From the NCBI RefSeq assembly GCF_027744825.2, contig NC_071348.1:18943563-19007562 (forward strand): 64,000 bases of DNA. Reading direction: 5' to 3'. Made by a program: the position numbers and the translations under genes. Under the pieces are notes generated by a model. It saw only the letters and a list, made by a program, of their open reading frames with translations. It had not been told where the DNA came from and made no database searches. The DNA is from Synchiropus splendidus (taxonomy: Eukaryota; Chordata; Actinopteri; Syngnathiformes; Callionymidae). This document shows, in pieces, positions 22,525 through 34,300 of the stretch; positions within the stretch are counted from its first letter, which is position 1; the number at the start of each line of letters is the position of its first letter.

Positions 22525-22736
22525 CTGAAGTTCGACCCCAGTAAGGTCCATTTGGATCCTCATTATTTAAAAGCAGTGATGGGTGATTACGGTTTGAGGT
22601 TGCTGTTGCACTGCGGGTGATTGTGTTTTGAGGTCGCTGTTGCATCGCGGGTGATTGTGTTTTGAGACTGTTGGTTTGTTTATTAAATGTTTTTTAATTA
22701 TTATTTTATTGTTATTGTTATTATTGTTATTACGCT

Positions 22737-23619
22737 ATGGCCAACCATGATGGTTTTCCTTCCGGTTCTGACCCTGAATCCACACACAACCAGGACACTA
22801 CACCAAACCTCATTGACCAGAGTGCTTCACCAACACGTATGTTTCTGTCTCACTTGTTTGACAACGTGTCTGAGGAGGATGTAGTGCAGGTCTATGATCC
22901 GAGTATAAATGAAAACATGGAGTCAATTTTTTTCGGCGAGAGAGAGGATAACCGAATTTTAAATATGGTTCCTGCATCATCTCGTGAGGGTAGGGCTGAT
23001 ACCTCTTTAGACAATGGCGATCGGTTAGAAAGGTTTGTTGATAATCTGCAGACGACTGATTCAGGGACAACTGCTCTTGACCCTCTGGTAGATGTGTCTG
23101 ACTCTAACTGTAGCGATGACAATGTTGATGATGACGGTGATTCGCTTCAGGAAGGATGTTGTATTAGAGGTACCGGTATTGAATCAGAAGTCATAGAGCC
23201 TTTTAACACCGATAGGATAAGAAGGGTGCTAACACGTCCTGCTGTACCGGACACTCCTGATTTAGCTACTTTCTACAGAGGTTGGATGCAACAGGTCAGG
23301 GAGTTGGCTGATGAAGACTTTGTTTCGGCGGGTCCTAGGTCGTAAGCTTATAGGAACAAAGGACAGAAGAAGGTTGTGATTAAAATTAAAGGTATCACGC
23401 AAACAAAAGAATCTTGTGAGCGGATAAACTTTGACTCCGTCTGTAGAGGGCTATTTGCAGAATTCACCTGATGGGGTGCTTGAGACCTGCCAACACAACA
23501 TTGAGAGGGATAAAAAGAACATCGCAGTAAAAAACAGATCAGTTATTAAAAAACTCCGGGTCGTGTACGATAAGAGGCGATTATTTTCGGATGGGACAAC
23601 CAAACCTTTCGGGTTCTGA
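22737..23619 (+). pseudogene. polB: Protein-primed DNA polymerase B with internal deletion (element II)
   Basis: The first 195 or so codons match the acidic N-terminus of the element III polymerase. The sequence then jumps from ...LADE directly to DFVSAGP, which in III lies about 3.17 kb downstream; a stop follows at 23,343-23,345. The C-terminal end is recognisable out of frame and ends at TGA 23,619. All exonuclease motifs and the polymerase motifs A, B and C fall in the missing part, so no polymerase can be made. The intact N-terminal frame (202 residues) could still be expressed. Confidence 0.85.
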
Positions 23620-23630
23620 GTTTTGGGTGG

Positions 23631-24316
23631 ATGAGGGGTCATTATCGAAGAAATTAATTTCGATCCACATTTGAAAACACCATTTTCATGTCTAGTGGTG
23701 GGACCATCAGGGTCAGGAAAGACCCATTTTGTAAAATGTATACTTGAAAATTGTGTGAACTTGAAAAAAATGTAATGGATGATGTCAATGTAAATATTGT
23801 ACGGATTTATACTTCTTTTCAACCTTTGTACAGTGAATTGCAAAAGATGAATAAAAATATCAAATTCATTGAAGGTTTACCTGAATCTTTTGAAAATGAA
23901 GATCTATTTCCTTCTGATAGAAAACATTTGATTATTCTTGACAATGTTATTTTTGAAACTTCTGAAAACCCTGAGGCATTTTTACACAGTAGAGACATCA
24001 TAAAAATATGAGTGTTATAATGCTTACGCAAAACTTATTTCATCGTGGTAAATATAGTCGTACTATTAGTCTGAATATCAATTACTTTGTATTGTTTAAG
24101 AATCCTCGCGATAAAATGTAGATAAAAGTTGTTGCTCAACAGGTTTACCCGTCTCAAAGAGCTTTCTTTCTAGAAATCTTTGAAGATGTTACAGCTGGCG
24201 CTCACGGGTACTTAATTGTTGATCTAACACCCTCATGTCCAGAACGCTACAGACTAAGGACTGGGATACTTCCTCATCAACGTCACACTGTGTCCATACC
24301 AAAAACGTCTGCTTAA
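23631..24316 (+). pseudogene. A32/FtsK-like packaging ATPase, broken
   Basis: Would pump element DNA into a capsid. Walker A is plain in VVGPSGSGKTHFVKC (about 23,694-23,738), and a Walker-B-like LIILDNVIF lies near 23,932-23,960, with N where a second acidic residue is usual. A following stretch reads SVIMLTQNLFHRGKYSRT near 24,010-24,062, and a C-terminal stretch with YPSQRAFFLEIFEDV near 24,143. These lie in different frames separated by stops (after 23,751, 24,009 and 24,120), so the gene is dead. It follows the polymerase directly, as in other Polinton-like elements. Confidence 0.75.
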
Positions 24317-24365
24317 GTTATGTCAGTGCGTATAAAAAGAAACGCGGGTTTACTTAAGGAACTAT

Positions 24366-24643
24366 AGCATGCTCCTTCAAAGAAACGTAAAGACATTTTG
24401 ATGCATAGTTCTCGGGACTTTATTCAAGCTCTCGGTGAGATCGCCCTGAATGTTTTGAAGGGGACTGTACCATTGTCGCAGGCTCAGTTAAAAAAACTGA
24501 AAAAACAGAAGAAAAACATCAGACTCTTGGCTAATAAAAAAGTGTGCGTGAAGCGTGAAGGATTCTTAAAAAGCTGTTGCCGTTGCTATCGGCAGCTGTT
24601 CCAATCATTGGAAATCTAATAGGACGACTTGTAAAGAAGTAAA
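24366..24643 (+). pseudogene. Small basic Polinton-associated protein, broken near the C-terminus
   Basis: Reads from an in-frame stop at about 24,366 through a nuclear-localisation-like APSKKRKD, then LGEIALNVLKGTVPLSQ and a lysine-rich KKLKKQKKN, to a stop at 24,617-24,619. The hydrophobic end (PIIGNLIGRLVKK, up to about 24,642) lies in another frame, so a small indel near 24,575 broke it. Similar small proteins recur in fish Polintons. No function is established; basic character and a hydrophobic glycine-containing tail suggest a virion component. Confidence 0.5.
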
Positions 24644-24648
24644 ACACG

Positions 24649-25418
24649 ATGAAGACTGTCCAGAAAATGTATCTCGTCTTTCCTCAGCAAATTATCCAGT
24701 TATGACGTCCAACCACCGACATCCGTGAAACTGCCAAAGATGAATTGAATGAGAAGATGAGGACCATTCTAAATGATTCTCAGTCTAACTCGTATGAGAA
24801 GATAAAAAAGTATAATGCTCGATTGCAGAGATATTTAACCTTTACTAAAGAGGATCAGAGAGACCAAAGGAGAGTAACTCTGACTTTACAATGAGATGGA
24901 GTCAGCGATCATCCCCACGACTCTGACAGTCGTGTCGAAAGTGTTCTAAAAACACCCACTGTAACAGATGACTTGGGTAAGGATATTCTAAATAGCCTTC
25001 CGTCAAAAGCTCGAAGAAATGCTGAATACATTATCCAGAGGATATCCAAAGACGGTGGTGGTTGGAATATGAATGGTGAATTTATGTATGAAGGAAGTGC
25101 TGTAAAAGGCTCTCATGTGATCGATATATTCAAGTACCTTTCCCTACCGTATAAGAAAACAAGTTCTTCGTTACCTGAGGGATGGTCCGAGTTTCTCGTC
25201 ACATTATTAAAGCTAAAATGCTTCTCACACTGCTGTCCAATCCTGAATCGAGGGCTCAATATCAGAGACTTAAATTGAATTCTATCTTACGAAAGAAAAG
25301 TATAGCTGAGAGCTGGTCTCCCGACCCAAAGGACCCTAAAGTGACACCTCAACGACGCTTGACGCGTGTAGTGACCAAAGGGAAGAAATTGTCTCTAACA
25401 CCTCGATGGGTTTCCTGA
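24649..25418 (+). pseudogene. Unnamed conserved Polinton protein, broken
   Basis: Starts at ATG 24,649 (MKTVQKMYLVFPQQ). A stop follows within about 20 codons, then an open segment with NEKMRTILND and YNARLQRYLTF, another stop near 24,892, and a segment with RRNAEYIIQRISKDGGGW and EGWSEFL (25,010-25,190). The frame shifts again near 25,180-25,200 and ends at 25,418. Proteins with this GW-x2-FL ending recur in animal Polinton-like elements next to the virion genes; their role is not known to me. Confidence 0.55.
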
Positions 25419-25525
25419 ATAATTGTCTTGTACACAGTTATTGTCTTTTCATCAAAGAAATGTTTTATTGAATTACCATGAGATTACAGTTTTTTTTAAA
25501 ATACACACACGCACAATAAGATTAG
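25419..25525. terminator. Convergent 3' ends with a minus-strand polyadenylation signal
   Basis: The plus-strand genes end at 25,418 and the minus-strand protease at 25,526, leaving about 107 AT-rich bases. AATAAA is present on the minus strand (TTTATT at about 25,463-25,468), roughly 60 bases past the protease stop. Confidence 0.5.
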
Positions 25526-26068
25526 TCACACGTTACAATAGTCTTTAAAATACAGAAGAGAACAGTTTTGTTGTTTCCATGGACAGTGTGCACATCTTTT
25601 TAGACATTGTTGATGTCCTTTCACAAAGTTGTATAGCATGAGGTCGTTTTTTAAGTTATCGTCACTGTATAGACTTAATACTTCTCCGATAGACAGCCCT
25701 CTAGCACGATGACAGAGGTAGAAGACGCAATGATGACCACATACAAACGATAGAGGGTGCTGTAGTTGACCATTGTTGTACTTGATGACCTCTGAATGTT
25801 TCTTGAGGAACTTTAAAATATTTTCAGGGTAATGTGCAAAGTAGGGCCCCATTCCAAACGAGTCAAAGAAAGTTGTTCTCCCGTCTTCTTTGAGAGTTAA
25901 AGCCAGCCAGTGCACTTCTGGTTTATGTGCCGGATGTGTGTTGACGATGAAATATGCAGGCAGTCTGAGGGGTTGTGTCAATTGAGGCAACTTATCCGAC
26001 GGCCACACACCGTAAAATGTGTCGCCCATGAGACCTCTCAGCAGCCTCTGTAACTGGAGACTATCCAT
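25526..26068 (-). CDS. Adenain-like cysteine protease (intact copy)
   Basis: 180 residues from ATG at 26,068. An upstream in-frame codon at 26,146 exists, but this start gives the usual MDSLQLQRLL beginning and overlaps the capsid-like stop by 8 bases, so I prefer it. Catalytic residues visible: histidine in VHWLAL, acidic residue in TTFFDSFGMG, and cysteine in SFVCGHHCVFYL, the order His-Asp/Glu-Cys of adenovirus-type proteases. The length is close to adenain's roughly 200. It should cleave capsid precursors. It is intact here while the element I copy is frameshifted. Confidence 0.85.
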   Translation of the reverse strand: MDSLQLQRLLRGLMGDTFYGVWPSDKLPQLTQPLRLPAYFIVNTHPAHKPEVHWLALTLKEDGRTTFFDSFGMGPYFAHYPENILKFLKKHSEVIKYNNGQLQHPLSFVCGHHCVFYLCHRARGLSIGEVLSLYSDDNLKNDLMLYNFVKGHQQCLKRCAHCPWKQQNCSLLYFKDYCNV

Positions 26069-27349
26069 AACTTTTATAATAATAGTCCACCAGCACTTGT
26101 CTTTTTGCATCAATCTCCAGAATGGAATCATAACAAGCGTACACAATCAGTGTTAGGGTGTTTGGTGAAGCAACTCTGAATCTCATCTCCAGTCTTAAAT
26201 TCCCTTTTGAGACAGCTGAGAGAGCGTCGTTGTCATCGGCTGGATTGAGATTAAATGCAAACAGCGAATATCCGCTGTTAAAACCTTCGCGGTCAATGCT
26301 TAGATACTTCAAATGTCTTCCTGTAGCTAGAATCATGTTATAAAACTCTTTGACCGCCATACCGTTGTTAAACTGAGGTTGAAAAGCTTTAGCGGGGATC
26401 TGTCGACCGTCCTGACAGAGGGCTAGATATTCATGTTGAACGGGCAGAGATCTTTCCTACCGGAAAATGCCTCATGACGCACCATCCCTAAAACCACGGA
26501 TTTAGGTCTTGAACCCAGAAATAAACTCTCCTGGGTACATATTCTCGAGTTCTCTGGAATGGAGTATGTTTTTACGTTGACTCGTGAGAGGGGGTAGAGA
26601 GCATTTCCTTTTAACAAACCCGCTGCATGACGTATTCTCACAGCTGGCGAAACAGTGACTTTCTTCACAAACAGAGAGGTGCCAAGGATTTTCAGACGAA
26701 AGGTGGAGTTGCGAGGTCCGGTCAGGCAGAAGGCATCATTCGCCCTGGTGAGTTTAATTCTTAAATCGACCGAGTTTAATAACAGTCTCTCACAGAAAAA
26801 TATGTCGCTGTGCAGAGGACTGAGAAGATGTACTTCTCTGGACCTGCTCGTGAACTCAGCCCGTTTATTAAGGCCTGCGTTGGGACCGTTTACAGTGATG
26901 ATCGAGTCAACCGACCCAGGTGTGTCTTGGTAAAAAAGGCCGGCGCTAAACTGTGTTTTAAGAGTGTCGCCTGAAAAGTTGAGAAGTGTTTCGATCATAG
27001 CTCTGTACGGGTGAGTGGAACTGGACTGCGAAATCATCCGATCCCCCAGAACCACATCGCACTGGTCAAAGATTGTGTTTAGAGGATAATTGATGAGACC
27101 GACTGCTGCGTCGTTAGCCAGCGGTGTGCCATCGGCGTTAGTAATTCTTGCACGCACGAGTAGAAGGGTGTCGTTTAGGTCTAGATACTTTTCGCCGTCT
27201 CCTGGTATAAAAAACTCAATCGCTGATCGCGGCTACTGGAGCAATTTCAGTGTAAATTTTGTCCTCGATGGAAAGCCGTGTCATCGGCGGCGTGAATAAA
27301 TCCAGTTCTGCCAATGTGCATTCAGCAGATTTCTGGTGTAGGAGTGCCA
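26061..27349 (-). pseudogene. Capsid-like protein, frameshifted (element II)
   Basis: Same protein as 560-1,882. Breaks relative to element I: about 11 bases missing near 27,220, about 16 missing near 26,433-26,440 (SPFNFHHYN region), and 6 missing in frame near 26,303. The longest surviving frame is 244 residues (26,423-27,157), followed by 99 residues (26,061-26,360). Base similarity to element I outside the breaks is high, so inactivation looks more recent than the split of the copies. Confidence 0.85.
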
Positions 27350-27370
27350 TGTTACTGTATATAAGGTTTT

Positions 27371-27808
27371 TTAAAGTATATCAGAGCTCCCTCTGGACTT
27401 CCTCTTGGCCCGTTTGCTTCTGTCAACTGACTTCTTTCTTTTTTTGTTTGTACGTTTATTAGAGCTCTGTGTTACATGTCGTCCTGGAGGGCGTCTCTTT
27501 GTTCTTCGTGATAAGACAGCTATACCTCCTGACCCTTCCTGTCTCTGTTGATCGCTCATTCCTCTCATGGTACAGGTGAACATATCTGTGGCTATGTTAC
27601 CCACTGCTGATTTGAGATGGGGTTTCGCTATGGCGATACCTCTTTTCAACAAAGGTGATATAAACCGAAACATTTTTGAGAAGAGGGAACCGATGCCTCG
27701 TCCGTACATAACCGGGGCACCGTCAAAACCGGGTAGCTCTCCGCCCACCTGTTTTTCATAATATTGTACAACTCTGTGCGGGTCGTCTCTTAAGCCTGCA
27801 TGAACCAT
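27371..27808 (-). CDS. Basic pX/pVI-like virion core protein (second copy)
   Basis: 145 residues, the same length and layout as 1,903-2,340: amphipathic GIGSLFSKMFRF segment, then basic clusters (RRTKRRPPGR, KRTNKKRKK). Differences from element I are scattered substitutions without any frame change, although the genes on both sides are broken. Twenty-one bases separate it from the capsid-like start. Confidence 0.65.
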   Translation of the reverse strand: MVHAGLRDDPHRVVQYYEKQVGGELPGFDGAPVMYGRGIGSLFSKMFRFISPLLKRGIAIAKPHLKSAVGNIATDMFTCTMRGMSDQQRQEGSGGIAVLSRRTKRRPPGRHVTQSSNKRTNKKRKKSVDRSKRAKRKSRGSSDIL

Positions 27809-27910
27809 TGTGTTTGTTTATGACTTGGTCTGCAAAGGCTGGTTATCCCTTTGGTGTTGTTGTGATCAATGAATTTCCAGACGTCGATGCAAGGGCTATA
27901 TAATATCCTC

Positions 27911-28776
27911 TCAAGTAACAGGTCTAAAGTGTAGAGTCAACACCACCTTTCCAAATGTAAAATTGACTGGTTTGTTAAGATCTGGTTTAATTTGTGTCTG
28001 AATATTTTCAATATGGTTCTTGGCAATCGGTAAATAGTAAGCAGGGTTAAAATGCTGTGTGATTATATCTGAGTAACTACCCTTGATTTCCACCGTTCTT
28101 AAAAGCGGTGCAATATGCATCCTCTACAAGCTGCGGTCTTACAACGTCAGTAGAGATGGTAAAACCCCACTTTTAAATCAACAGGATGGGGCGCTCTGAA
28201 CTCGCAATAAATGATGCAATTAGCAGGATCTACACCTAACATGTAAGCCAAAGGCGAGTTAAAAAGCACTAGGTTCTGACTGTCTCCTTGAAGATCAATG
28301 TTTTGCCGTGCACGGTCAAACAGGAAGCGTATATTCTCATTGTTTTTTTTTTAAAGTTTGCTCCATCTCGGTTGTAATCTGATTAAGTGAGCTGTAATAT
28401 CCAACCGTCTTTTTTCCTCTGAGCTGAGGCGCTGGCGTCAGGATCCAGAGCCCAAAGTCTCGCCATGGCTCTATGAAATTCATCTTTATGAAGCCGCGAC
28501 GTGTTACCATCTGAATCTGATCCTCTCGGAGCAGCCGTGTTGGTGTTGGAGTCAGCTCCTCTATGGTTTGGTTTCCAGTAAAATGACGACGTATCCTCTG
28601 GAATATTATGCCACGTGTGAGGGTATGTAATCTCCGTCAAAGCAACCTCCCATTTTCCGTTTAAATCGATATGTTGTGCTAAATGCGGAAAGTACCAATT
28701 GAGTTGTCTTTAAAAACTTTTGCACTGGCGTTTGATGGTAAAGTCACATAGAAGCCCCATTCTTTGAGCCCTACAT
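27911..28776 (-). pseudogene. Penton/minor-capsid-like protein, broken (element II)
   Basis: Matches 2,445-3,386. The start codon at 28,774-28,776 is followed directly by TAG, where element I has TAC. A deletion of about 60 bases lies near 28,400, and further indels occur near 28,110-28,150, 28,350 and 28,685. The C-terminal 69 residues remain open (27,911-28,120). Confidence 0.85.
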
Positions 28777-28810
28777 GATGATATGATGCCTGGTGTCAAG
28801 GAGGATCGTC

Positions 28811-30407
28811 TTATATATATTTTACATCTGAAGCTTTTACCCAGCTGTTGAATTTTTCAGGCCAGTTCTTCCACTGGACAAAGACTTGTCTCTCTCCTTT
28901 AACGGCGCGTTCCTTGAGAACGAGTTGTACTTTTTGTAATTCTTGATCATAAAATGACCCCTGGATGGGTTTGCCATCGAAATCTTTCAATTTATACACA
29001 GGCGGGTTGCGATGAATACATTCAGTTATTGTAAATATCTCATCTGTAAAACTCTGCTCGTACTTTTTGTCAAATACACCTCGTAGTTTTGATATCCTAA
29101 CATGATCGCCCTCCATAAATTTGGCTTCTGCCGACCTTTTGACGGTCTAATGTAAAGATTGTCAAACACCAATCTAAAGAAATTTCGACAGGAGGCAAAA
29201 TTTATTTACTTACTTCCATCGGTGTCATTTTTATACGACTGTGATAGCTGTGATTATAACTCTTTACTAGATCCTGTAAAACCTCGATGTAACGTTTGTG
29301 TAATGTAATGTTTTTAGCTGTAAAATATCTCCACATCAGATTTTTAAGAGTGCGGTTAAATCTCTTTACCACAGGGGCCTTAACGTCACTCGCTGTTGAA
29401 AAATTTCCATCAAAGCCCGGAAACTCTTCTTAAAAAAATTATTTACCGTCATCCGTCTGTAGCTTTGCAGGCGTCTCGCTCTCCTCCAGCACTGATTCGA
29501 ACGCCTTCACTGTCTCAATCGCAGTCTTTCTTTTTAAAACGCGTACATAGGCCTTTTTTGAAAATACATCGATAACGGTCAACAAGTAATTTTGATCGTC
29601 GTTATATCTAGCCAATGCCTGCATGTCTTCTGTTCATCACTTTTATGGACAGAATTTCTAGGCGTAGCCAGGGGTTGGAGGGGATCCGGTTCGGGAACCA
29701 CAGAATTTCATCTCTGCTATTTGCGGACGATGTTGTTCTGCTGGCCTCATCGGACCGGGACCTTCAGCATGCACTGGGGGGGTTTGCAGCCGAGTGTGAA
29801 GCGGCCGGGATGAGGATCAGCACCTCCACGTCTGAGGCCATGGTTCTCGACCGGAATAAGGTGGTTTGCTTTCTCCGGGTCGGTGGAGAGTTCTTGCCCC
29901 AAGTGGTGGAATTTAAGTATCTCGGGGTCTTGTTCTCGAGTGAGGCAAAAGGGGAGCGTGAGATTGATAAACGGGTCGGTGCAGCGGCAGCAGTGATGCG
30001 GTCGCTGTATCGGACCGTCGTGGTGAAGAGGGAGCTGAGTCGCAAGAGGAAGCTCTCGATTTACCGATCGATCTACGTTCCCACCCTCACCTATGGTCAC
30101 GAGCTTTGGGTAATGACCGAAAGGATGAGATCGCGGATACAACCGGCTGAAATGAGTTTCCTCCGCCCGGTGGCTGGGCGCACCCTTAGAGATAGGGTGA
30201 GGAGTTCGGTCATCCGGGAGGAGCTCGGGGTGGAGCCGCTGCTCCTCCACATCGAGAGGGACCAGTTGAGGTGGCTCGGGCATCTGATCCTGGACGCTTC
30301 CCTGGGGAGGTGTGTCCTACCGGGAGGCGAAGGCGATCCACCCCTCCATAGCTCCCGGGGTGAAGAGGATTGTAATAAACTCTTTTAATGATGTGTTTCA
30401 CCGACAT
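28811..30407 (-). pseudogene. Polinton integrase with chromodomain, split by a LINE fragment (element II)
   Basis: Chromodomain end 28,811-29,116 (QWKNWPEKFNSWV); core remnants 29,200-29,625 with the second aspartate in QTDDGK; N-terminal piece 30,340-30,407 (IIKRVYYNPLHPGSYGG). A plus-strand LINE fragment (29,627-30,330) occupies the place of about 170 bases that in element I encode the segment with the first catalytic aspartate (ADLCDM). Additional frameshifts occur near 29,155-29,210 and 29,405-29,440. No active integrase is possible. Confidence 0.85.
29627..30330 (+). mobile_element. Non-LTR retrotransposon fragment (reverse transcriptase C-terminal part)
   Basis: An open stretch of more than 230 codons with the catalytic LLFADDVVLLAS near 29,715-29,750, the downstream EFKYLGVLF and LSIYRSIYVPTLTYGHELW motifs, and QLRWLGHL near the end, typical of a common fish LINE. 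It is truncated at both ends and replaces part of the integrase gene. The frame is still open, suggesting a fairly recent insertion. I cannot assign the clade from this piece; it is not the same family as the LINE at 48,193. Confidence 0.85.
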
Positions 30408-30555
30408 GTTAAACGAGAAATGAATGAGCTGAGATCCGAATATGCTTCTTAATGTTTTTTATTCAACAGGTTATGTCAGCATTCGAACGTAATGCTATAC
30501 GAAGATATAAGATATAAAAAGATATTAAATATATATACATATATACACATAAAAA

Positions 30556-31011
<456 letters not shown>

Positions 31012-31059
31012 CACACAGGGTGATATTTATACAGCTGTCCAAACCCCTCCCTTCGTTAT

Positions 31060-31326
31060 TTTCCTTCCAGTTATAAAACAAGGTAGGATAGGGTTAATTA
31101 TTCCCCTTCCTGTCATAAAACAAGCGGGGTGGTTACTATTTTAATTTCCTTTTGACATAAAAAAGGGAGAGGGGTATTATTTTAATTACTTTTTGATATA
31201 AAAAGGGGGAGGGGTTGTTATTTTAATTTCTTTTTTATATAAAAAAGGGGCGGGAGGGGTTTTATTACCTCCGGGGGACCATAAAGCAATACAGGTTTGA
31301 CATTTTGGTGTATGCTTCTACTCTCT
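31060..31326 (-). repeat. Right terminal inverted repeat of element II
   Basis: Read on the minus strand it starts AGAGAGTAGAAGC, continues through ACACCAAAATGTCAAACCTG and GGTCCCCCGGAGGTAATAA, then several copies of the roughly 40-bp CCCCTCCC / TTTTATAT / AAATTAAAATAA unit. It matches 55,036-55,260 closely and 8,432-8,600 less closely. Confidence 0.7.
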
Positions 31327-34300
31327 CACACCCTTATTTTACAAACCCAGGTCGGTTTCATTTGCCATTAAAAGAAAAGTGGAAATGGAACTTCAAAGTC
31401 TCCACGACCGAACAGCATCCGATTCCAAGAATGGAGGATATGATGTCAAGCCTGGCAGGGGGACAGAAGTTCACAAAACTCAATATGAGCCATGCATATC
31501 AGCAAATAGTCCTTGAAGAGGAATCAAGGAAGTTTGTGAGTGTCAGCACTCACAAAGGTCTTTTTACATATACACGTCTGCCTTTTGGAGTAAACTCCAG
31601 TCCTGCTATTTTCCAACGCACCATGGAGAATGTACTTCAAGGTATGGCAAATGTGGCAGTGTATTTAGAGGACATTATATTGAGAGGAAGAGATGACAGC
31701 ATCTGCAAACACTCAACGAAGTGCTGCAGAGGTTGGAGGATAAAGGGCTGTGGTTGAAACGGAGCAAGCGTCAGTTCATGGAAAACAAAGTAACATTCTT
31801 GAGTAATCAAGTGGACAGGACAGGCCTGCATCCAATGTCAGCGAAGGTCAAAGCAGTCCAGGATGCTCTGGTACCATATCTGCCCCATTTTTCAATGTTC
31901 ATCTTGTTCAATGCTCTCCACATAATGGACAGAATGTAACAGATGTTATTCTTGCATTTCACAAAACAGGTACTTGTTTTACTGTCAGATCTGGCATCTT
32001 TTCCGTTTCTTCACAATTGTATCCAATGCATCCATTGCAGATTGGTTGGGTGATGTGAGCTTGACCTTTTCAATGACGGCAGTTGCTGGGCATCGAGGTG
32101 GCCTGGCTCGACTCTGCAGCTTGGGAGTGACAAGTGCTTTGCTAAGTTCTTCCAGGAAAAGCCGACGTCGGTTCCGTTTGAGCAAATATTGAGCAATGCA
32201 GAGGTCTGCCCTGCACCTTCAGAATTTCCTTGGGAAGTTCTGGCTTATTTTTTCTGACTGTTCCCGCTGTTCAGCTTTCTATTCTGCAGTTCATCTCCAA
32301 GGCGATAGGATGTAAATGTAAATGTGACGTCACGTGATTTTATGACATTGCAGCCCTTTATTCATCTCCAGCACCACACGCATCCCCTGATTCTTCTCGG
32401 CTGCTCCTCCAGGTAGCTTTCCACTGTATACGTGCATATTCCCGGCATAGCTAGATTTTGCTTCACAGGCCACCCATATTTTGATGCCATACTTGGCGGG
32501 CTTGTTAGGCATGTACTGTAAACCTTCTGGAGCTCATTTTTGGTGTGTTTGTCAAAGAGACTACATGAGAACACTGACAAGAACAAGGGAGAGAAAGTTT
32601 CCCCTCTACACACAGCTGGGTCTGAATGGCTATTCAGACAATCAAATCAATCAAAATACACATAGCTGGGCAGTCTAAATAGGTATATCAGAGAGACATG
32701 TTTATTTTGGGTCTGAACAGCCACTTACCCACATTAAAGAATCCGGGTCAAAATGACCTGCAACATCATCTTTGTGTACCAACTCTGTACAGACACTTCA
32801 CTTGACATCAAATTGTCCAGATTTTACACATCTGTTCATGACCCTTAATGAGGAAAAGTCACAAAATTTCATGAAGAAAAAGTCAGGATAACCACTACTT
32901 TTATGAACACAAAAACGGATATGGGTCAAATTGACCCTAAGCATAATACGAGGGTTAAAGCTTTTCTAGGTTTGCTAAACTTTTATAACAAATTCTTGCC
33001 GAACTTGTCTACTGTGCCGGCTCCATTACACAAGTTACTGAGGAAAGATGAGAAATGGAGGTGGGCGGTTGAGCAAGAAGAGGCTTTTAAGCAGGCAAAG
33101 AAGTTACTACAAAGCAGTCAAGTGTTGGTTCATTACGATGAACAAAAACAACTGGTACTGTCATGTGATACCTCACCTTATGGGGTGGGGGCAGTCTTGG
33201 CACACAGACTGGAAGGGGGAGCAGAAAACTCATGGGAGGCACAGCTTTTCCTTCATGAAACAGACTGAATAAGGGCTTATGGTCTGTGTACAAATCACAA
33301 ATTTAAGTCCACACAAATATTTGTGAAAGTACTGCACCCCAAAAATAACTGCTAAGCCCTCTTTATCCAACTGCAAATAGTTTTTTTCTGCTGCTGTGAG
33401 TGTGTGTGACGCATGAGTTCTCAGAGGATCATGAGATGGGCTATTCTGTTAAGAGCATATGAATATGCCATGGTGTACCGACGTGGACAGGACAATGCAA
33501 ACGCAGATGCTCTCAGTAGACTTCCACTTCCAGAGAAACTTGGGCATCCAGACTCAGAAGACCAGGTATTATTGGTAGAGCAGGATCAGAGTTCAGTGGT
33601 CAACTCGGAAGAGCTTTGTAGGTGGACCAGTAAAGACCCCGTACTCGCCCGAGAGAATAAATACATACTCAGAGGGTGGCCCTGTAACCTGGATGTTGCT
33701 TTCAGTCCATACACTATGAAGCAACAGGAGCTGAGTGTACAAGATGGGTGTGTACTGTGGGTGTGCCGTGTGGTGATTCGGGAAAAAGGATGTGGTCTTA
33801 CGTGGAAGCAGCATCAATTGCACCCTGAAATGAGTTAAATGAAGGGTTTGGCTCGTAGCTATATGTGGTGGCCTAATATAGACAGTGATATTGAAAGTTC
33901 GGTCAAATCGTGTTCCACTTGTCAGGAACACCAGAACGCTTCGGCCTGTGCACCGCTACACCCGTGGGAGTGACCTGACCAACGGTGACGACGACTTTAA
34001 GTTGATTATGCTGGGCCGTTCATGGGAAAGATGTTCTTGGTGGTGATTGATGCACATTCAAAGTGGTTGGAGGTCTACCCTGTTTCGACAGTAGAGTTTT
34101 ATTCAGTTATCGGATAACTTCATAGTCAACAACAGGACTGTCTCCTGCAGAAATGTTGATGGGGAGGAAGTTGAGGTGCATGTTGGATCTGCTACACCCA
34201 AATTTGAAGAAGAAAGTGGAACTGAAACAGTCAAACCAGAAAGTTCAGCATGATCAACATGCTCGGTTCAGAAGTTTTCAGAATAGGCGACCAGGCCCGG

